The translations under genes and the position numbers were made by a program. 64,000 nucleotides of DNA, from positions 434,001 to 498,000 of the forward strand of contig QEYB01001046.1 of the NCBI GenBank assembly GCA_017562135.1, written 5' to 3'. This DNA is from Dipylidium caninum (Eukaryota > Platyhelminthes > Cestoda > Cyclophyllidea > Dipylidiidae). Shown here in pieces: positions 34,601-46,700 of this stretch. The notes under the pieces were generated by a model, which saw only the letters and a program-made list of their open reading frames with translations, did no database searches and was not told where the DNA came from. The number at the start of each line of letters is the position of its first letter. Position 1 is the first letter of the stretch.

Positions 34601-37600
34601 AACTGCCTCTCCTGCGCTCTTGTACTCTTATCTCGTTATCCTTATCTAGCATTAGCTCAGACACATTTTAAAGTTAAGCCATTTGGAGTGCTTCGATATG
34701 GGATTTGTGTGTGAATAATGAACGCTTGCCACCATGCCTACAAGCCGCGTTGCCCATCGAACCACTTCAACGTAAAACTTCACTGTATTCCGTGGAAGTG
34801 GAAAGGCGGGTCGAACGACACGTCTGTCGCGTGGAATCAGATGGATGTTGTGTAATGGAATAAAAGGGTTTGTCCTCTTGAAGAGCAGTCAGGAGGAGGA
34901 TGAAGCTATTCGTGGGTCATTATTCAGTCTAATGACGAAGAGATCTCAGATGTCAAGTCGTTTTACTCACGCACGACGTGAACGGTCTCGTTTTGTCAGA
35001 GGGAGGTGTATTCAAGACCTCGAGACACCACTTGTTGCCTCGCGAAGGCAGAGGGTTAAGAACTTTGACTCTCAAGTGTTTCCCCTGAATGCAAAATTGA
35101 GCAGTCCACAATTCGATTTCCCCTAATTCAACCACATCCTCAAACACTCAATAGTTTCTCTGGGTATCAGTCAGAATACAGAGGTGGGACCTCTCATGGT
35201 GGCTCGGTTCACTTACGACATCTCTTCGGCTGTGAAAGGCAAAGGCCTTCGAGAGCGGAGACGGGCTAACAAGGCCCTTAATCAGGGCATTACGAGTGTA
35301 AAAGCAGCGCAACTTGTTTACTAAGGTGCATTTGACTCTTCCACTGACAGAGTGGATGGAAGAAGCGTTGAGAATTCGGTCGCTTCACACCAGGCTTCCC
35401 TTCTCTTCCATCCTTCTCCATTACACCAAATCGACCAATGGAGGCAAAGCATTATTAAACGATAAATTCTAAGCATATTCCGTTCCCAATTGTCATGATA
35501 GCTGCCATGAATTTACGTTAACGTCTTCTGTTGGACAAAACCACTGATCTCTCACTGTGTCGCCTCAGATCCCACTTTCCTGGCCGCCCAGGAGGTGCTG
35601 AACCAGTGTCCCCTGCCCACTATTCGCTGGTGTGTGGTGGACTACTGGGAGATGGAGAAGTGCCAACGAATGAGCAGCGCATTTGCCGCGAAGGGGATCA
35701 AACCCGACCTGACGTGCATTTTGGAGGAGACCACCATCGACTGCATGCGTCACACTCGCGATGGTTTTGTTGACATGATGAGTGTCGAAGCCGGTGACTT
35801 GTACATTGCAGGGAGTCAATTCAACCTCGTACCGATTGTTAACGAGTAAGACTGTCTTCTTGCCCATTCCCCTAACCGAGCAGATGGTGACAGTTTATGT
35901 GTAAATGGACAGGAATTACGGCATCGGACCATTCTACTACGCTGTCGCGGTGGTTCGAAAAGTGAATCCGGACATCCTTATATCTAATTGGAAGTTCCGC
36001 AAAATCTGTCAGAGTGGAGTCGGACGAGCCACCGGGTGGATAATTCCTGTCAACTTGATTCTGGAGACTGCTCAAGTCCGTGTCTACGGGCAGCATCTGA
36101 TCCACGCCTTGAGTTAGTTCCAAAAAACCTCTTTTACTACTTTAATGACTCAATTTGGCGAGTTAACATCCCTTTGTTCACAGCGGATACAAATTTGCAT
36201 CTTGTCAACTAGTCTATTTGGTAGGATCTGCTCGGAAGTGTTCATATCATGTTCTGCTACGATGATTCTCTGTCCTACCAAGGCTTGACACGGACTGAAA
36301 GAACAGTCCTGGACGCTCCGGAATGTAAAATGTACTGAGAACACGTCAAATGCCGTCAGATATCATTGAATTCACCGTTTCATTGTCTACCAGGCTATTC
36401 ATGACATCTGATAGAAGCAAGTTAAAACGAAAAGGAGGCTAGCTTAGATTCGTGAAACGGTTTCATACTTCGTAGAAATGGGAGCAAAGCCTTGACTCCT
36501 ACAAAACAATTTATAAACTGTTTTTGATAATTTTAAGGCGAACTAGTGAGTCAGGCCTGCATTCCTGGCATCCAAAATCAAGTTTTCAATCCAACTGCCA
36601 AAATTCCCCTCAATCTGTGCGAGTTATGCATGAGCGGCGGCAATGATCGCTGCCAACGAGACAATAGGGAACTCTACTTCGGTGAAAACGGCGCCTTTCG
36701 TTGTCTCACGGAGGCTGGTCAAATAGCCTTCACCCGGCACACTACCGTTAGAGCTAATACTGCCAACAGGTCAGTCATTTCCTCGTCGTTTCAGATCTTT
36801 CTCTCAATATCACCTTCTAGTTCAGGAAACTCAAAATGCAGTTTGTACCAAGTGGTTTAATTCCACGTGTCCTCAGTTGTAATGCCAGAAAGGCCAGTCG
36901 GGACAAGGGTCTCACTGTTGCCCTTTAAGCAGATGCCCAATGGGTTTCCCATTCCTTGAATGCGCCTGCACTTTCCCCTGGTAGTAGTGACTTTCCATGA
37001 CAAAGATAGGAGTGGTATTTACCCTGAATACAAACAATCAAGATTATCAAGGCTGTTTGCCGATAATGAAGCAAACCCTTCTTCGACTTAGTGAGGTTGA
37101 GTACTGTAAGGCCATAATTACTCCCTGACAGACCCGAGTGTGAGAGTACAGTTACTGCACAAAATCCCCTAGAGAATGCTTTGAGACATTGGTCCCAAGG
37201 CATAAAAAGCACTTAGAATGCTGCGTAGTTTTGAACATTGTTTTGGGGAAGTGGTGTTTTAGATTACCGAAACTAGACTGCCACCATTCCAATAAAGAGG
37301 CGTGCTTTCATGAAGCCTGCAATTTGACCACAAGTGCGGATTTTAATCCTTTCGCTACAATCCCTTCCGTACGAATTGGGTCTTTCAGATCTTATCGCTT
37401 TGTCTAATGTGGCCTTCTTATACGCGGAAAAGTATCATGCATGAAATTTTACTGGTCTCGGACGTTCACTCACTGGAACCGAAAAAGATGTTGCCGAAGT
37501 TGTGTTTTGCTAATGGATGTTCAGTCTTCTTTCGTAGCTGTTCACTCATTGGTTGCGCAACAGACATAATAGTTTTTCCCGTGTTTGAACAGAAACCCGG

Positions 37601-39439
37601 ACTACTGGGCCCGGAATTTGCGCGAGGACGACTTCGAGTTACTCTGTCCAGACGGACGCCGACAGAACGTACAAGACTGGCACAACTGCCACTTGGGCAA
37701 GGTGCCCGCCAACACCATCATCACGGCGCCACACAAGACGGAAATAGAGCGTCTCAATATGTGGCGCCTGTTACAATACGGCCAAGTTTACTACGCAAAT
37801 GATTGGTACGTCTCTAGGTCCCCCAAATACCGCCTGTTTTTTGCGCCCAAAAAAACTACGAAGTATACTCACTTAGTAAAAACGTCACATTGTACAATAT
37901 TTCATGCAGGATCTAGACATAATTCATAATTAATTTTTACATATTATTATTCCTTAGTAAATTAATAAATTTTTTGGTCCGTTGGAAATATCCTTGGTGA
38001 ATCACACTTGAATATCAAAAGTGAAGGAGACCTTCTACAGGCAGTCAACCTTGTCTTTATGCCCCTGTTGTCATTGCTACACAATTCTGCTTTCATGAAA
38101 AAATATTCAAACTAAATTTGATACTTCACTACTATGCTAACTGACTTAATCGAAAATATTCGCCCTCCCCCCCCCCGGAACACATATGCCCATGTAGAAA
38201 CCGATCCCTCTAATTCCGACTGATTATAACCCCACCTTTAAAATTCTGGAGAAGTATAGTTCAATAATTCCACTTCTTCGGAAAAGTAATCGCGTCCCTC
38301 GTACTTTACACTCGCGCTCTTTCGTGCTTTAAAAGATGGGACGGCACAAATGGCGGAGGCAGTTGAATTCACAGTGCTCCACTATAGGGTTGCACCACAA
38401 TAAAGTGTAGAGAATCAATCTCGTAAAAGGGATCATCAGCAGCGTAAACTTCCATGAAATTTCGACAATTGGTGCAGAAAGAATGGTTTAGCCTTCAATG
38501 TTTTCCTTGAAGGTCATTCTTCCGAAATCAAGGTTACCTCTGCCATCTGCACTAGGGAAATTAGTGACTGATATGAGGGCGAAATACCAAAACTGCCTAG
38601 TTGTATAGCTTTACTCAAATTACATATTTTCCATACAACGATATGGTCCTTTTTTAAATCAAAATATATAAGTCACCAATCGGACTTGTCACAATGTGAG
38701 CTGTGTCCTTCATAACTCTCCTTCGTCTTTCCTGGTTTCGTCTTTTAAATACTGACGGTGGTGGTAGCATGCAGTCTCTCGCGCACCATAAAAAAATAAA
38801 TTTGTCCCTATCCAGATGAGGATATATACTATAGAAAGCACACTCTTAGTTTCTTTGCAAGATATTAAGAGTAGGGGTGCATAGGTGTCGTTTATTTTAA
38901 GGAATTCACCACGTTTAAGGTTTCTTTAAGCTCATATACTGCGGTGACTTGGATTGTCTCCTTCAACTGCAACAATGTTATTTAGCCAGATATTTTGGTT
39001 TAGGGGACTGAGGGAATTGGGAAGCCGAGCATTAATGTATAATTTCATAAATGCTGTATGTCTTCCCTTCCTTTCTCCTTCCCCAGCTTGAAGTCATGAA
39101 CATGGAAATCGTCTTTTTTGTCATCAGACCACTTAAACATTTTCCCACCCCTACCAAATAAATAGTAAATTAAACTTTTAATCATATGGACCAGTCATCT
39201 GAGTGATGTGTGGTATTTTCACCCACAGGAATCCGATATTCCGGATGTTCGATTCGGGTTTCGGCCACCGGGACCTCATATTCAGCGACCTGACAGAGAG
39301 CCTGACGCTTATCCCTTGGGCAGATCAAAATTACACACAATGGTTGGGCGCAGACTTTTTGAGGCTTGTCCAGGCTCTGAAAGATGTGGGGACATATGGC
39401 GAATTGGGCATCTACCAGCCTTTGAATGGAACTGCTTGA
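31680..39439 (+). CDS. Secreted bilobal transferrin-family protein
   Basis: Nine exons: 31680-31746, 32056-32409, 32898-33305, 34011-34315, 35569-35845, 35913-36112, 36538-36769, 37593-37805, 39229-39439. All junctions are GT-AG and agree in phase, except that exon 3 is one base short (see findings). About 755 residues are expected, a normal bilobal size. Exon 1 gives a signal peptide (MRQFVAACIIYVLSIFG) that ends just before YNVRWCV. The N-lobe starts RWCV, then has ITIDVG and a GWVLP anion loop. The C-lobe starts RWCVVDYWEMEKC, then GVGRATGWIIP, NGAFRCL, DDFELLCPDG and LIFSD. The end (YQPLNGTA) has no GPI-type hydrophobic tail, so the protein is probably secreted rather than melanotransferrin-like. 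By memory alignment with human transferrin, several iron ligands are replaced, so iron binding is uncertain. The family carries ferric iron with carbonate. Confidence 0.92.
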
Positions 39440-39782
39440 CACGAAAAATCTTTGCATGATGCAGATTTCATGAATGTGTCACTCCTCGAAGACACTTTGA
39501 TGTCTTTATACCAAAAAGGCATTTTCACTCTTAGTTAAAGATACTTGGAAGAGTGAGACTAGTGCCCCTAAGTCGGCAGCGAAAAGTATTGTACTCAATT
39601 TTTAACATTATGAATGACTTGTTATTTGACAAACAATCGTCGGTGCAAATGGTTGGGGGAAGAGACAATACGACATGCAAGTTTCAGTGAACTTATATAC
39701 TTAGAACATCGTGACAGCAAATCCCCATCCTATCCAATTGATTTGCCCGTTATTTGATCGTTAAACCATTTTATGTGACGGC

Positions 39783-39962
39783 AATAAACATGCGGATTAA
39801 CAGGTCAAGCTATGGAAAGTCAGATAGTTAACAGACTACCCCTTCTGAGAAAGTCTGAGACTACACAAGGGCTTTCGCTGAACGACCAAAGGAGTGACAT
39901 GTCTTACGTTAGGGCGGCCGAGGCACCTCTGTTACTGTGGGGACCGCTGGGGAATTAATAAA
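39783..39962 (+). terminator. Candidate polyadenylation signals of the transferrin gene
   Basis: AATAAA occurs at 39783-39788 and again at 39957-39962, about 345 and 520 bases after the stop codon. Either could end the transcript; which is used cannot be told from the sequence. Confidence 0.4.
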
Positions 39963-40399
39963 AAGGTAAACCATTATACTTTTACTATCATAGTATGGAG
40001 TGGTTTGGAGGAGTGAACAGATTAGAAAGGTGATTCACAAAGCGTAGGTGAAAAAGTTTTTACTTGAAAGGCCACCAATCTTAGGTTTTCGCGTGTGGCT
40101 CGTCTGCCATCTATTTTGAATTCATGTTGCATTAGGCTATGGCATAATATCTCGAAATATTAGAGTTTACATTTATTTTTCAAAAAGAAAAGACCATAAT
40201 ATAGAAATCAGAGGCCAGGAAATAGCAATTATGGTCCAAAGGGAAACTGCCGTTATTTAGTTTAATCATATAACATGAAGGCTGTGTGTTACTTGCATAC
40301 CAAGTCATTTAAATTTTAGAATTCTATCTAATAAAAGTAAATTAAATGCAATTTTATTAATTTGGCTCTTAGGAAGCTGTTTGTGAGTAGTAAATTTAT

Positions 40400-40540
40400 T
40401 GAGATACTTTCTTTTTCAAGGCAATGATATGTCCTTAGACCGCATTGTACATGCTCATTAGCCAATCTTTCTCGCACGCTTAACCTGTTTGTCAAAGGCA
40501 AGACGGTCATTACATGTACCTTGAATATTGGTTTCGACAC
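40400..40540 (-). mobile_element. Weak non-LTR reverse transcriptase relic
   Basis: The minus-strand frame reads NRLSVRERLANEHVQCGLR. This resembles the segment before the reverse transcriptase palm in flatworm RTE/CR1-type elements (a pattern like RL-VRE---ENQ-GFR-GR). Only about 30 residues are recognisable and the frame soon loses similarity. It lies between the transferrin and DENND6 genes. This rests on remembered family sequence and could be a chance match. Confidence 0.35.
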
Positions 40541-40748
40541 CTTTCCCAGTCACGTCGAAACCTTCAATTGTAGGTCTCCTGCCCTCTGTAAGTCTGTTCG
40601 CACTTCTGAACTTCTGTTCCCTGAATAAGGATCTTACTTTTTCCTACTGATGTATGAACCCCCTTACACCCGCCGTAATTTTTGATTTGAAACTCTACAC
40701 TCATTCTTATAATTTGTAGGTCCACCTCATCTATTACCGATTCCTTAG

Positions 40749-43700
40749 ATGGAAAAGTCGCTGGTCCCTTTAGACCGGTTTTCCGAGTGGATTGGCGCTG
40801 TCTGCGTAGTCAATTTCGACGTTGACTTCGGGCAAAAGCTGGAAACAGTTTATCCACCCCACGTTCGTCTAACCGAGGGCGAACGTTGTTCAATTAGCTA
40901 CATGGCATTTCCTGATTCTCATTCTTTGTGCATGGCAAATACTCAGTACCATTTTCGTTTCAAATGTACCTCTCTTAATCATCTTATTGTAAGAAATTTT
41001 TCCCTCTATTATAAGAATTACTCGCCACCACTGCTGGTACGTATTCCGCTACGTACTTTGATAAAAATCAGCCCGTGCTAGATACCTGTTTTGGTTACGT
41101 TTTCTTCAACCAGGAAAAAGACGTCACCCAAAAACGTCATTATTCCCAAAAAGTTGGTTTACTTGCTTTGTAACTTCTCAATTTAGTCGCTCGTGATTTT
41201 GTCACCTCTTCCGTTCGATATTCTCTTCTATTGCATTACGCAAACGATCTCTAAAGCCTATTTTTCTGAAGGCATAAGTGGCATCGAGAGCGGTATGTTT
41301 TATCAAATTTTCGTTTGGCAACTAGTGGAATCTGTGTTTTCAATTCATTCTTTATTTTTAGCTTGTAGGGATATCGATTCCTGGCCAGCACCGAAAGCCA
41401 ATAAACAACTCGCTCTCCCACTTTTTGGTACTACGTTTTCTTTACGAATCCCAGGCGTTACTGGAACAGTTTCCCCCGTATCCCAATCTCCAGTTGATGT
41501 GGATTCATCTTCCAATAAAGAAACCAAACAAGACTGTAGTTCCTCCTTCAGCCCTTCTTCTTCTCTTTCCTTTTCCTCGCTGGCCGAAGCCATTCTTAAT
41601 TGTGTTGACCAGGATATTTCTGAAAAATCAACCTTCATGAATTCGGATTCTTTTTATGGCTTGGCTTCTGTAAGTTCACCTTGTTTATCCATGCATACGC
41701 ACCATATTTTCGTATTCTGTAACAGCAGCGGTCGTTTTTTATGCTAAAGCCTTCGCGATTTGTGGATTTAACTTGTCTGTGACGACATGATAAAAAACTT
41801 ATGAAGCCTCAACTAAACTTTATTTTTTTATTTTATCTTAGTTTTAAACCGATTATCCTCTTTAAACTCCTTGATTAAGTTGAAATTCACGTTGTAGCTA
41901 TTATAAGGGAAGTTTCAAACATTTTACCTTCGCACATAACATGAATTTCCGGCCATATTCTACCAAATAGTTCGACGAAATTACATTTCCCACTTTCATA
42001 TTAGAGTAGTTAACAACTGACAAGCAAACTATAAGTACACTTTTCGTAAACTTGGAATTTTTGGATCTTCTAAAATACATCGTCTTTCTTTATTAATGTT
42101 TCTGCTTTTGATGTGTATTTTATAATTGTTAATGATCAAATTTTTATAAAACAGTCATTCAAATCCACCGCGCTTCATGCAAAAGTGTCTTTTTCCATTT
42201 CGGAGCAATTTTAGGTTAATATCCTCTGTGGTTTAGCTCACCGAAAGATCACGTTTGTCGTCCCATCTTTAACCAATTTGCATTTCTACTCGGCTTGATG
42301 ATTGGTGTGTTCGCTCCGTCACAATTAAAATTCACAAAAATTTCTATGCAGTATGTTACGTCTTTCAATAACATTGCAGCATTTGTCAGATGTACGGTTA
42401 ACAAATGTCCACAATCGACGTTTCCTATTATCCACTAATGACTTAGATTGTTGACTGGGGCAAACTCGTGCAAATTAACCTCTACCGTCTATAGTAATCA
42501 TCCCGTGAGCCCCAAAAAATGCAATTATCATCTAAACATCCCTGTCACTTATAATTACCGAAAAATTGACCCTATTTTCTGCACAATTTGTTGAGTTTTT
42601 GAGGGAGCTTTAACTTTAACTTTGCGTTTACTAGCCTAGCACTTAAAAGCCTGAAGCGTGGGTGTCACTCCTCAAAGCTGAGAGAAAAGTCTTTAAATTA
42701 CTCTCCCAGTGGTACAAATTTGTTACTCACCACATACTAGCTGATTCCTATAGGGACTACACAACCCCTACCTTTTTGTGAGATTGTCTTTTCGACTTTT
42801 CGAATTCAACAGTGGTGCTCTAAGCTTACTTGTTTTACTCGAGTTCTGGTGCTGGTCATTCCGTAAAGCAATTTCGTCCCTCATTTCCGAGTTAAAATTA
42901 CATAACGAGCTTGAAAAACCCTACATCTTACGTGTTATATTTTAATTAAAAATATTTCGACCCTGTCACGTTGGTTAACTCCATGTCGTCACATTCTTTC
43001 TAGGCCCTTTTCGGTTTCTCAGGTCAAGTCATAATTGTAACTTACATGTGTCCCAATTTTATGTGGTAAATTGCTTCCCATTTGTTTCGGTAGGTTAAGG
43101 GATCCCACCTTTTGGTATTTCAATATGAATACAACCTATTTCGACCGATAAAGTTGTTTGAGACCGAATACATTCTTCAACTATCCACAGAGTTGCTGCC
43201 GAATTCGCGACTTCTACTAGGGACCTAATTCGTTTGTTAATAAAATGAGGCGTATTTATTGTAAACAGGACACACTGCTAGTGTTTTAAATTCAGCTCTT
43301 GTCTTCGGATCAGCCACCGATGCGGATTTTTACTTGTTTAGTTCGCTAATTTTGCAGGATGTCATTCGTTTGTTTTTAATTGCTCTTATGAAGTAGTTTT
43401 CATATAAAATGTAGAAGAGCCTCCTCGAAGATTTGAGACCTTCGTTTATAGGCACTTTCTTTTGTAAAAGTGGATTTACCAAATAAAGTTATCCTGATAT
43501 TTTCCAAAACTGGCTTCTGCTTCTTCGATCACTTTCTCCCCTATTTTAGATGGATTACGATGCGCGGCATGGCGTTTTCTTGTTCTAGCATACTTTATGA
43601 GGTTTTTTTTATGTTTTCCTTCCGATGTTCTACCAAACTGTCTCGTAGAGTGGGGGAACAACTAAGTACCGACTTTTTTTCTTATATCCTTTATCCTTCC

Positions 43701-46700
43701 TCGTTAGCTGTCCTAGAAACTTCATTCGCCTCATCGCAGCCGATTATTTGTTAAAGAAGTCTTTAAATACTAATTTTTTTCGGTTTTACATTCCGTAGCG
43801 TTTATTTTTTCCCCTTTCTACTTAATATTGCAGTGTATTCGGGTTGATAAGATGTTTGAAAAGAAACCACTTCTCTTAGGAATTACAATTTTGCAGTCCC
43901 TTTTCTTTTGGATTGATTCACAGACGAAGCCGCAAAATGAAGTGGAGTTGAGTTTCGACTCTCGTCACTACGTCCAAGCTTTCAGGCCGGTTATGGGCCA
44001 CCTTCAACGTCTATGGGAAATGGTCATAACAGCCCAAGTAATTTCACTATCTTTTAATAGAAAAGCAAACCATGCTTTCCTTCTCTCGCACAACCTGCTC
44101 TCCTTGTAAGGCTAGTTCTTAGCTTATTATGGTGAACCTTTTGCATGGCGATTCCACGTCACTGTTTTCCCCACTAGAATTGAAGACAGCGATCAGAATG
44201 CCTCCGTAAGCTCGTTTAGAGGTGTCCTCACTGTGATGAGGGCGTATCAAGCGGTATACTCTCAGTCGCTGTGATCCCACGTGGAACCAGTAATTTGACA
44301 AGCTTCACCTTTAGTTGATATCGGTGTGGCCTCTACCTCGGGCTTAGCAGTGTTTTCTACGCCCTCAGATGTGATTTCGCATGGAATGTGACATTTCGAA
44401 ACAATTTTCGTAAACCTGAAGACCGATAGAACGTATTCGCCCCAGAATTTGTTCTAGTGAATTAGTGGGGGCTGGGGCCAAGAACTGTAAAGAGCATGGT
44501 TAAAACATCATTTGTAAAACAATTGGGTGGTTTTTTATTCTTTTACAGCCACTTTTAGTAATGGCACCCAATCCTGATCAGGCCAGTCAAACAGTACAGG
44601 CTCTCGTATCCTGCATAGCGCCTTTCGCCTTCGGCGCCGACTATCGTCCATTCTTCACGATCTACGACACCGAGTTCAAGAACGTCTCTAGCGGTTGCAC
44701 TTCGAGGTACTTCAGGGATATATGCCACCAAATAGCTACCCTAATTCACACCTTTAAGTTGTTTTATCTCGTGTGTTTATTCGTAACGATGTCATGAAAA
44801 AGTCATATAGGCGTAAATGGCTCTGACGTTAAAGTCAGTTTGATTACATTGTTTAATACCACTCCATTAAAGGACGACTGGACTTTATATTGCTACGTGA
44901 TGGTGATAGCCGTAATTTCTTTTTACTTACGCCACGCTTTTACATTCTCGTACAGTTAATTACTACTAACTGTTTTTTTCTTGACTTGAAAAGGCAGCGA
45001 GTGATCGCCTAATCGCTTAACTCCTTGTAATTCTACGGAGCTGTGGGAATAGGCATTCTAAATTTGATAGCTTCTGTGGTCCCTCACTGAGTCTGGGATG
45101 CATGGTGTCGGAAGCAAAACATCCTGCCATCTTGTTGGGGGACTTGAAGGACATCCCTCTTCGTGATGATACCCGTGACATGTCCATGATGAGTCACCAG
45201 GACTTGTCTGAGTCCAAGGCTCCTAAACAAATCGAAGATAGTCGACGCCGGAGTTGCTTGAGTTAGAGTTGTGGGGGATAGGTTGATGATATTTCGAGCG
45301 TCGACTAGAAGGGGAATTCTATTGGCGTCATCTGCTCTAGACGCATCGTCTAGAAGAGGTGTCCGATCGGTGAAACAGACAATCGATTGAGAAATGTGGC
45401 CAGTCAAGATCGAGTGCCACGGCAAACTAGAAGTGGAAAACGCTTGTTTCGTTTTTTTAGTCCTACAACTTTCTTTTTTGATCTGGACTGATTACGATTG
45501 CATCGACTCTTTTTCGGGTTAAAATGACGCCAAAATGCACATAGTCGGATGGTTTACATTTGCCATTTTTTCCACCTCGCCAAGGCAGGCTGAACAGGAC
45601 TGGAATGGGGCTAGTGCCATAACACTCATTTTTGTATTCCAGTGCTTCCTTGCCTGCTGTGCCCTGTCGTAAAAGTAATCTGATCTGCAATTAACACAGA
45701 CACATGTGGGTCATTTCGAGTGGGAGCGTAAGGAAGTACCTTTGGCGTAATGGTCGTGAGAGCCAAGTACATTCAACTTCGTTTCTTGTTTTATATATTT
45801 TCAGACTTCTTGTATGTGTAAGCAATTCACATACTCTTTTTTCTCTCTCTCCAGTCCAATTGTGATTCTGGGTGTAACCAATCCGTTCTTCTCCAAGGCA
45901 CTTAATCATTGGCCCAATGTAATACGACTGGGTAAAATTAAGCGTGAGTTCTCAGAGCCCCTCCTTTCTGATTCGGAGACTAATAATCTGAACAGTATTT
46001 TTTTTGTTTCAGACTTTAAGAAGAAAAAAGTACATCATTTCCCTTCTAAAACATTGCTTGAGGATTTGAAGCCCGGACTTTACTCACGATATAAACCCTT
46101 CCTGAAACGGGATGCCGGTTTTTTCAAGCGTTTAAAGAAAGTGAGCTTGTTAATTAACACTCCTTCATATTTGAGCTCGAGGGACACATTTCCGAGGACT
46201 TTTAACTACCCTCCCTGGCTTGTGTTTATCTACTCACATGTAACATTGTTAAAAAAACCTAGGCTCTTACGGATGGAACCCCGGATGAATGTATTTCTCA
46301 GGCCATTCACCGATTCTTTCAGGAACTGACTATGAGTTTCCTCATACCCTTGGTATGTACACTTCATTTTTTTTTCTTACCGAGATCTCAATTTTGCTAG
46401 TAGAAGGACTAACCTTCGTTGGTCATCTCTGGGTTATGCGTATTGTAAGCATTTTATTTATGGGTTGTGGATTATGAATTTACTATAACTCAACTAAAAC
46501 CCGCAGGGATTTTTTGTAGGTATGGTGGCCACGATATCTTTTGAGGTCTTGGTGAGATCGCCCTATACTTATTGCCACAAACAAAGCCCTGGGCCTCCCT
46601 CTTGCCAGTATTTTTTTATTTCTCAAATGTTGTGGCACCACTTTTTCTGCACTTGTGCTAAAGAAGTGTTAAACACCAAGCGGTTGTTTTGCCTACCACT

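Noticed and set aside
41193..41747. Single open frame of 184 codons in DENND6
   Set aside because: It spans parts of exons 3 and 4 plus a 69-nt intron that happens to be open. Family alignment shows two exons, not one.
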